From Micrococcales bacterium (GTDB lineage: Bacteria > Actinomycetota > Actinomycetes > Actinomycetales > Dermatophilaceae), in contig PMJN01000037.1 of NCBI GenBank assembly GCA_003157445.1, positions 1-19,394 of the forward strand: a DNA stretch of 19,394 bases, in the 5' to 3' direction. The notes below the pieces were generated by a model that saw nothing but the letters and a program-made list of their open reading frames with translations, had not been told where the DNA came from and did not search any database. This document shows positions 13,693 through 19,394 of this stretch, piece by piece. Both the position numbers and the translations under genes were made by a program. The stretch's first letter is position 1. Every line of letters begins with the position of its first letter.

Positions 13693-16600
13693 TCACTCCC
13701 ACCCCGCCGTGGCCTCACCGAACCGGCTCATGCTCTTCTGAGCAGCGGCCTTGCCCTGCTCCAGGAAGCTCGCGATCAGCAGGGCCAGCAGGCCCACCGC
13801 AGCAATGACTACCCAGAGAGCGGCCCCCCGCCAGGCCGGCATCAGCCCGACCAGCGGCACAGCGATCAGCAGGACGAGGCTCGCGAGCACGATCAGGGCA
13901 CCCGCAGCCAGCCGCCGCCGCACCCGCGTGAGGACGCCCCAGCCGATCACCGCCAGACCCAGAACGGCAGCCAGCGCGGCATAGGCGACGGCCACGGTCA
14001 CGGTCTGCACGAAGGCGGCGCCGACCAGGAACGCCACCCCGGTCAGCTCCAGAACCACGATCTCGGTGGCCGCCAGGCGCCCGCCACATCGTTTCCGGTC
14101 CTGCCGCCACAGCTCCACGACGGTGAGGATCGCCAGACCCAACGGCACGGTGACCCACTGAGCGTTGTCGCTCATCGCCCCGGAGCTGAACACCAGCCAG
14201 GCCGCACAGGCCAGCACGGGGGACAGCATCTCCACCCTGGTGTTGCGAAGCACGATGCCGGCGGCGGCTGCCTCTATGGCGGCTGCGGCAAGGCCGGGCA
14301 CCAGGAACATCGAGTCGGACCCGACTGCAACCATGATTGCGCCGGCGGCGAAGGTCACTCCCAGAGCGAGGGGAGGCCTCTGCCAGGTCTGCGCCCGCTG
14401 GCGGACGAACAGCGACAGGGAGAGCACCGCAGAGGTAGCGGAGAGGACGGCCAGCACGGCAGTCTGGACACCGGCACCGGCATGCCCGGCTTGCAGGGCC
14501 TCCACCATGGATACCGTGACAAACGCCATGCCGAGACCGCGCATCCAGGTCTGCGCGAGCGGCCCGGCGCTGATGACAAGGGCCGCCGCCACCAGGAGGA
14601 GTCCCGTCGCCACGGGCCAGCTCGGTGTCGCGTCCGCCAGCCCCACCCCGGTGAACACCTCGGTGTACCCGGCCACGAGGGTTGCGACGGCCACGGCCAT
14701 ACCGCCCCAGACCAGCAGCCAGGAGCGCTCGATGAGGTTGCTCCGGGCCAGCACCGCGGCTGCCACCGCCAACACCCCCGCGCCGGCTGCGGTGATGTCT
14801 ATGGACTGTTGGACCGTCCAGCCGAGCCAGACCGTCGCGACCTGCCAGGACGCCAGCGCGGCCAGCGCCCCGCCGATCTGGTAACGCAGCCGCATGCTCC
14901 GGGGCGTATACGCGGCCAGGGCCGTCAGTGCGACAGACAGCCCAAGCAGGGCGAGCGCCAGCCAGCCCTCACCTGCGTTGTTGGCACCTGCCAGTACCAG
15001 TGCGGCGCCGACCGCGGCCACCGGGACGGCCACTGCCAGGGTGCGGCGGAGGCGGAGGCCGACAGCCAGGCACTCCAACCCGACCGCGGCGAACGTGGCG
15101 CCCCAGTGGGGGGTGTTTCCTGCGGCAACCAGCGCCGCGATGGCCACGGGTACCGCGGTGACCAGCAGGGGAAGATCCCAGCGCGCCCACCACTTCAGCC
15201 CGACCTCGACCCTTGCTTCGGTCTCTACCGATGCCTCTGCCGGTGCCGGTGCCGGTGCCGGCGCCGGTGCCGGCGCCGCTGTCTCTGCTGGCGCCGGTGC
15301 CATGGAGAGCACCTGGGCGACCACCAGCAGGGCCAGGGCCACCACTACCGGGATCCATGGGTGGACGTCGATCTGCCAACCGGCCAGCAGGACTGCCGCG
15401 GTCCAGCCCAGAACCGTGCCCACTCCGGCCAGTGCGCCGACCCGAACCAGCAGAGCCGTCGCCAGGACGACACCGGCCACCGCCGCACTCACCCAGCCTG
15501 CCTGATCACGGGTCAGCGACAGGTAGGCCAGGCCAAGACCTGCCACCAGCTCAACACCACCGACAACCACCGGGGCCAGCGTCGAGATATGCGCCGGAAG
15601 ATACCGCGGCACCCATCCGCGCCCACGCAGGTCACTGGCCGCACCGCCTACCAGCAGGACCCCGCCGACCGTCACCAAGGTCAGCACTACGGCGGTCTGC
15701 CAGTCCAGGCCGTCGAACCACGGCCACCCCTGGGCCGTCAACAGCCCGGCCAGCGGAGCCAGCGCCACCCAGGCCACCCACGTCATCACCGGCGCCCGCC
15801 GGTCCGGCCTCAGCACCACCACCGAAACCACCAACGCGCCCAGCGCCAGAGCCTGCGGAAGACGCTCCGCCGCAACCGATGACGCGATAATCCCGGCGGC
15901 GAAGCCGCCCCATGCCGCAGTGGCCCCGATCCGATCGGGAAGCCGCAGCCAGGTCGCCGCCGAATACACCAGCGCCGCCACAGCCGGCACGGCCATCGCC
16001 CACGGGTGGTCAAGGCCCAGCACACCCGCGGCGTCCAGGGCCAGGGCCACCATCAGCGGAAGGCCCACCGCCGCAAGCACGACCGGCAGCCACCCGGCCC
16101 ACTCGCCAAGGCGCCTCAGTGCCTCCCCAACCGGGGAGGCATCCCGGACGTCCCGCGCCGCGGTCACCACCCAGCCCGCCGTGCCAAGCCCCACCGCGGC
16201 GACCAGGCTCCACCGGCCATACGTCGCCACCAGCACCGCCGCAACACCAAGAACATGCCCGGCCAGCCCGAGGCTGCCGGCAGCCCCGACACGGACAGCC
16301 CCCACACCTGCTGCGCGCTCCCGCCCAGAACCCCAACGCCGCGAATGCGCACCCACAACCAACGCCAGCCCCGCCACCGCCAGCGTGCCGACCCGCACCA
16401 TGTCCGGCGCCTCGAGCGTGGCACAGGCACTGAACCATGCCGCGGTGAAGAGGGCGGTCACCGGCCACGGCCGCCCCACGCTGGGGATGGGGCCAACGGT
16501 GCCGGCCATCGCGAGCACGACGAGCGAGGCTGTGATCAGCCACTGCTGGCCGATGCTGAGGTTGGTCGTCCAGACCGCCGCGGCGGCAAGGACCATCACC

Positions 16601-18474
16601 GTGCCGGCGGCCCACCACCAGAGAGTCCAGAAGGTGTCGCCGGCGTCCCTGCGCATCAGGGGTTTCACGGCCGGTAGCGTCGCGAGCACGACGACCCCGG
16701 TTCCGGCGGCCACCGCGATCGGCGGGTTCGAAGCCGCTGCCAGTGCTGCTTGCGCGAACGCCGGAAGTACCGCCGCCGCCAGGTCGAGAGCGATGGCAGC
16801 ACCGGGTACGGCGTACGGCGCCATCCGGCGTCCGAGCGCCCATACTGCGGCGGCAGCGAAGGCCATCGTCGCCCAACGCGCATCAGACCAGGTCGAGGCC
16901 AGCGCCGCTACAGTGCCCATCGCCGGGAGCGCCACGGCCCAGACCGGCCGCCGTGCGGCCGCTGCGACCTCGGTGATGAGCACGAAGCCGATGGCGGCTG
17001 CCACACCTGCCGGCGCTACCCCGACGCCGGATACCAGCGCGGACCAGACAAGTGCCCACCACAGCGGCTCGGCGAGACCCGGGACGGCGACGGGCAGACG
17101 GTCTCGCAGCAGTTCGAGGGCAGCCAGCATCAGCATCCCGGAGATGAGAACGGGGGCGGTCGGCCAGTCCTCCGCCTTCCAGGTCAGCACGGCAAGCAGG
17201 GCAACGACGAACAGCCCGGGACCCGCGACCGACAAGGTGGGCCCGGCAAGCCTGGCCCGCGGACGCAGACGCGCCCAGACCAGGGTCACCACGAGTGCTG
17301 CCGCGATGCCCGCCACCTGCGCGGCGGAGGGGACCGCGACCTCCTTCCCCACGGGAACAGCCCGTCCCAGCCCGAGCGTGACCATGGCGACCGCCAACCA
17401 CGCGATGGGAGCAACGAGATAGCGGAGCGGACTCTTCTCGCGCCTGTTCGACCACCAGGCATAGGCGGCTGCAATGAGTGCTGTGAGCACTGTGAGGACG
17501 ACGACCAGGAGTATGCCGTGTACGTCCGGCGGGAAAGCGACGTCGTCGACGAACGAGGTCAGGACCATGACGGGAAGCAGGACGCCGCCCAACACCTCCA
17601 GGGCGCGGCCGACGGTGGTGGCGTGACGCTTCAGCAGCATGGCACCCGCAACGAACGGCGCGAGGGCGATGACGAGCTCGGCCAGAGGGCGCAGGCCCGG
17701 CGTGACGTCCCCGAATGCGAAGACGACAAGCCCGAAGACCCCCACGAAGAACAGCAGAACGCCCAGGTAGGCGAGCCCGTGGAGCGCAAGATCAGAGCCG
17801 ACGGCCTGGACCGTGCGAGTCCACCATCTGCTGAAAGCCGATTCAGGCCTTCTTTCGGGGGCCGGCCGGGGAGCCTGAACCCTCGCCGGAGGCGCACCAG
17901 CTGGGCCGACCCCGCCAGTCACGGAGGGGAGGGTGGGGGGAGGTGTCTGGGCCGGCGCGGTCCACTCCGACCTCCAGGCCGAAACCGTCGGTTGCGGGAG
18001 CGGTGCGGGCGTTGGGGCTGGCCCGGGCGTTGGACGTGGTTGGGCCTGCGGAGGCGTTGGTGGGAGAGTGGGGGCCTGTTCTGCCGCTGGGGCCTGTGCG
18101 GGCATGGGGGTCGGCGTGACCGCTGGTGGCGGAACCGGTGTCGTGACGGGGGCAGCTTCAGCGCGCGACGGAGCGACGACACCTCTGGCCTCCGCCGTCA
18201 GCTGACGAAGCAGCGCTCCCAGCCTGGCGTCATCGTTGGGCGTGATCTGGCCATTGGCTCTGGCCTCGGGCAGGAATACCCTGTCGATGAACTTGAGGTG
18301 GTCAAGGTCGGATCTGTTGAGGGGCCTCCGTATCGGATGCAGATCCGCAGCCATCGTTGTCCCGTCCCAGACCCACTGGGCCCACTCCCGCCCCGTCCAG
18401 AACCTGAGTTTCGCGCGGCCCGTCGGGTCACTGTGCCAGCCTGGTGGCGGGGCAACTGGCAGGCTGCCGTTCAT
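13693..18474 (-). CDS. 1593-aa polytopic membrane protein with N-terminal DUF2510-like motif
   Basis: The largest gene in the window. Residues 10-38 (PPGWHSDPTGRAKLRFWTGR, then EWAQWVWDG) are a DUF2510-like motif (PGW-x-x-DP...RFW-x-G-x-x-W), a short actinobacterial N-terminal module. Residues 39-105 are soluble and helical. Residues 106-228 are an extended Pro/Ala/Gln-rich linker. From about 235 to 1570 it is almost continuous hydrophobic helices, on the order of forty by eye, broken by a second Ala-Pro linker near 1060-1085. The C-terminus (FLEQGKAAAQ...SRFGEATAGWE) is polar and cytoplasmic. DUF2339-like giant membrane proteins look similar, but I saw no transport, enzyme or channel motif. 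The ATG overlaps the stop of a gene of about 50 residues (ATGA). No strong Shine-Dalgarno, consistent with coupling to that gene. Confidence 0.82.
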   Translation of the reverse strand: MNGSLPVAPPPGWHSDPTGRAKLRFWTGREWAQWVWDGTTMAADLHPIRRPLNRSDLDHLKFIDRVFLPEARANGQITPNDDARLGALLRQLTAEARGVVAPSRAEAAPVTTPVPPPAVTPTPMPAQAPAAEQAPTLPPTPPQAQPRPTPGPAPTPAPLPQPTVSAWRSEWTAPAQTPPPTLPSVTGGVGPAGAPPARVQAPRPAPERRPESAFSRWWTRTVQAVGSDLALHGLAYLGVLLFFVGVFGLVVFAFGDVTPGLRPLAELVIALAPFVAGAMLLKRHATTVGRALEVLGGVLLPVMVLTSFVDDVAFPPDVHGILLVVVLTVLTALIAAAYAWWSNRREKSPLRYLVAPIAWLAVAMVTLGLGRAVPVGKEVAVPSAAQVAGIAAALVVTLVWARLRPRARLAGPTLSVAGPGLFVVALLAVLTWKAEDWPTAPVLISGMLMLAALELLRDRLPVAVPGLAEPLWWALVWSALVSGVGVAPAGVAAAIGFVLITEVAAAARRPVWAVALPAMGTVAALASTWSDARWATMAFAAAAVWALGRRMAPYAVPGAAIALDLAAAVLPAFAQAALAAASNPPIAVAAGTGVVVLATLPAVKPLMRRDAGDTFWTLWWWAAGTVMVLAAAAVWTTNLSIGQQWLITASLVVLAMAGTVGPIPSVGRPWPVTALFTAAWFSACATLEAPDMVRVGTLAVAGLALVVGAHSRRWGSGRERAAGVGAVRVGAAGSLGLAGHVLGVAAVLVATYGRWSLVAAVGLGTAGWVVTAARDVRDASPVGEALRRLGEWAGWLPVVLAAVGLPLMVALALDAAGVLGLDHPWAMAVPAVAALVYSAATWLRLPDRIGATAAWGGFAAGIIASSVAAERLPQALALGALVVSVVVLRPDRRAPVMTWVAWVALAPLAGLLTAQGWPWFDGLDWQTAVVLTLVTVGGVLLVGGAASDLRGRGWVPRYLPAHISTLAPVVVGGVELVAGLGLAYLSLTRDQAGWVSAAVAGVVLATALLVRVGALAGVGTVLGWTAAVLLAGWQIDVHPWIPVVVALALLVVAQVLSMAPAPAETAAPAPAPAPAPAPAEASVETEARVEVGLKWWARWDLPLLVTAVPVAIAALVAAGNTPHWGATFAAVGLECLAVGLRLRRTLAVAVPVAAVGAALVLAGANNAGEGWLALALLGLSVALTALAAYTPRSMRLRYQIGGALAALASWQVATVWLGWTVQQSIDITAAGAGVLAVAAAVLARSNLIERSWLLVWGGMAVAVATLVAGYTEVFTGVGLADATPSWPVATGLLLVAAALVISAGPLAQTWMRGLGMAFVTVSMVEALQAGHAGAGVQTAVLAVLSATSAVLSLSLFVRQRAQTWQRPPLALGVTFAAGAIMVAVGSDSMFLVPGLAAAAIEAAAAGIVLRNTRVEMLSPVLACAAWLVFSSGAMSDNAQWVTVPLGLAILTVVELWRQDRKRCGGRLAATEIVVLELTGVAFLVGAAFVQTVTVAVAYAALAAVLGLAVIGWGVLTRVRRRLAAGALIVLASLVLLIAVPLVGLMPAWRGAALWVVIAAVGLLALLIASFLEQGKAAAQKSMSRFGEATAGWE
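15239..15280. repeat. GCCGGY hexanucleotide tandem repeat
   Basis: Six copies of GCCGGT/GCCGGC plus one degenerate GCCGCT, inside the giant membrane protein gene. On the coding strand it gives an alternating Ala-Pro stretch (residues about 1065-1078). A 6-nt unit keeps the frame when copy number changes, so it could vary in length between strains without breaking the protein. Confidence 0.85.
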
Positions 18475-18629
18475 GGGGCGAGGCTGTCGCCGCGCGAATA
18501 CTGATCACCAGGGACGATGGTCCCGGCACGTTTCAGGATCTTCGCCTCGAGATCGTGCCTGATGCGTTCGACGTCTTGGGGCCATCGAGGGTCGTAGGTC
18601 TCCGCAGTGACTCTCATGCCCAGCATCAT
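18471..18629 (-). CDS. Small soluble protein (48-52 aa) coupled to the giant membrane protein
   Basis: The minus-strand ORF reads MRVTAETYDPRWPQDVERIR from the ATG at 18617, then HDLEAKILKRAGTIVPGDQY and SRGDSLAP; in-frame ATGs at 18629 and 18626 would add four or three residues. Its stop (18471-18473) overlaps the giant gene's ATG in an ATGA, the classic sign of translational coupling. It is charged and helical in the middle, with no signal peptide or membrane helix. Codon use is coding-like throughout. I do not recognise the family. The position suggests a partner or regulator of the 1593-aa protein. None of the three starts has a good ribosome binding site. Confidence 0.6.
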   Translation of the reverse strand: MMLGMRVTAETYDPRWPQDVERIRHDLEAKILKRAGTIVPGDQYSRGDSLAP

Positions 18630-18897
18630 GCTCTAGCCGGTCACTGCCCGTGAGGTCAGGCCGACGACGAGGGCCGCCTGGCGACCAACGCCGAGATCCA
18701 AGCCTGGGACGCAGCTGGGCCACGCTCACGTAGCCCGGGGCTGCAGGCACACCGACGTCTTCGTGAACAAGGCTGGGTGCCGAATCAACACGGGGCGTGG
18801 GCGATGCTCCTCGTGCCGTTCGCCGTCGGCGCCTTTGATGCGGGGCCGACGTGGCAACACCTGCCATTGCTTGCAAACGAGACGGGATTTTCGAGGA
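18630..18897. other. Intergenic region between small protein gene and broken vapC
   Basis: The 268 nt hold no supported gene. A short plus-strand stretch near 18660 reads ADDEGRLATNAEIQAWDAAG in one frame, which looks coding-like but has no start nearby and ends quickly. Longer minus frames are Arg-rich shadows. Confidence 0.3.
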
Positions 18898-19315
18898 CTA
18901 CGGGCGTTGCCACGGGTCGATCAGGTTGACGTCCGTGTGCCGAAAGTCCTTCAGGTTGCGTGGTCAGAGCTGCGCCTTTGGCGCGGCAGATGGAGGCGAT
19001 CTGCGCATCAAACCCATCGATCGGTAGTCCGATTTGGTCGCGGCCCCCGACGACCTCCGCATAGTGCGTGGCCGCGGTGGAGTCGAAGGGCAACACCTGA
19101 TCCTCGAAGGCCGCGAACACCTCTTATGCGGTGGATCGCAGGAGTTCCTTGCGGCGCCCGCCGGGCAGCCGGGCGATGCCGTAGAGGATCTCGGCGAGCG
19201 TGATCGAGGTTGTGAACAACTCGCTGCCGGTTCGGGCCCGTACCCACTGGATCACCAGCGCAGACGGCGACGGCTTCATCAGTTCGGACACGACGTTGGT
19301 GTCGACGATGATCAT
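18898..19315 (-). pseudogene. vapC: vapC-type PIN-domain toxin, inactivated by a stop and a frameshift
   Basis: PIN-domain RNase toxin of a FitB/VapC type II module. The N-terminus MIIVDTNVVSELMKPSPSAL has catalytic Asp5, and LAEILYG has Glu42. Codon 64 is then TAA, after LLRSTA, but the same frame goes straight on with EVFAAFEDQVLPFDSTAATH and IDGFDAQIASICRAKGAALT, containing the third acidic residue (Asp103). A second lesion near 18957 shifts the frame: ALTT should be followed by RNLKDF, and NLKDFRHTDVNLIDPWQRP is found in another frame ending at 18898, consistent with loss of 2 nt. Repaired length is about 139 aa, normal for the family. The start overlaps the antitoxin stop (ATGA). The TAA removes at least the Asp103 half, so the toxin should be inactive. 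Confidence 0.85.
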
Positions 19316-19394
19316 GCAGACAGATCTGGTGCACGCACCGGTGTGGACCGCACGGGGAGATCCAGCTCAACTCCGCCAATGCTCGCGAAGCGAT
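19312..19394 (-). CDS. C-terminal end of FitA/VapB-like antitoxin (partial)
   Basis: Truncated by the window edge. The minus frame reads RFASIGGVELDLPVRSTPVR and then APDLSA before a TGA at 19312-19314 that overlaps the vapC ATG (ATGA). The GGVELDLP-x-R-S/E pattern and the Pro/Arg-rich end are typical of the toxin-wrapping tail of FitA-like antitoxins (N-terminal ribbon-helix-helix, outside the window). It would bind and inhibit the PIN toxin and repress its own operon. The visible part has no lesion, so the antitoxin may be intact beside a dead toxin. Confidence 0.65.
   Translation of the reverse strand, partial: RFASIGGVELDLPVRSTPVRAPDLSA

Noticed and set aside
13573..18504. Three very long plus-strand frames (769, 500 and 584 codons) opposite the giant membrane protein gene.
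   Set aside because: Their products are Arg/His/Gln/Pro- or Ala/Thr/Ser-rich without domains, as expected for antisense of a GC-rich hydrophobic gene. The minus frame has clear helices and a family-like N-terminus.
18505..18876. A 123-codon Arg-rich minus-strand frame.
   Set aside because: The ORF of about 50 codons at 18471-18629 on the same strand has better codon use and an ATGA overlap with the next gene; the longer frame looks like its shadow.

Overview
The window is high-GC DNA (third codon positions mostly G or C, GTG starts common, 4-nt ATGA/GTGA gene overlaps) from an actinobacterium. The families fit this: a DUF2510-type N-terminus, a YtrA-like GntR regulator paired with a DUF1648 membrane protein and an ABC exporter, an S33 prolyl-aminopeptidase-type hydrolase, a diverged PdxH-like oxidase and several GNAT acetyltransferases. 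I cannot name the genus from sequence alone. No tRNA, rRNA, CRISPR array, transposase or integrase was seen.

Layout. 1-640: a GNAT gene followed by hairpins. 640-2335: a decayed stretch with a possible minus-strand remnant, membrane-protein fragments split over frames, a DUF3592-like membrane protein that probably lost its N-terminus to a frameshift, and a small gene split by one base. 2336-8420: single genes in mixed orientation (BAAT-type hydrolase, PdxH-like oxidase, 8-TM membrane protein, GNAT, 2-TM protein with a soluble tail, S33 hydrolase). 8420-9127: a VOC protein gene diverging from the next operon, with inverted repeats between them. 9128-12728: a compact six-gene operon (YtrA-type GntR, DUF1648, 59-aa membrane peptide, PLDc_N protein, ABC ATPase, ABC-2 permease), then a 21-codon ORF with a good ribosome binding site. 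12809-13336: a convergent GNAT. 13693-18629: a 1593-residue polytopic membrane protein on the minus strand, preceded by an overlapping gene of about 50 residues. 18898-19394: the end of a FitA/VapB-like antitoxin and a vapC carrying two lesions.

How the genes work together. The regulator-transporter operon is the clearest functional unit: a near-perfect inverted repeat lies 12 nt upstream of gntR, as expected for autoregulation, and most junctions suggest translational coupling. The 50-aa/1593-aa pair is the second unit; its function is unknown.

The most unusual non-coding signal is a bipartite palindromic element. A palindrome built on arm CGATCGGTGA is followed exactly 19 nt later by TTGTGC. 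It occurs at 607-660 and 3273-3326, with a partial third copy at 9006-9078, always between genes. I recognise no wholly new enzymatic system here; the best candidates for undescribed biology are this element, the three small proteins and the giant membrane protein. Membrane segments and repeats were judged by eye, without alignment or folding software.
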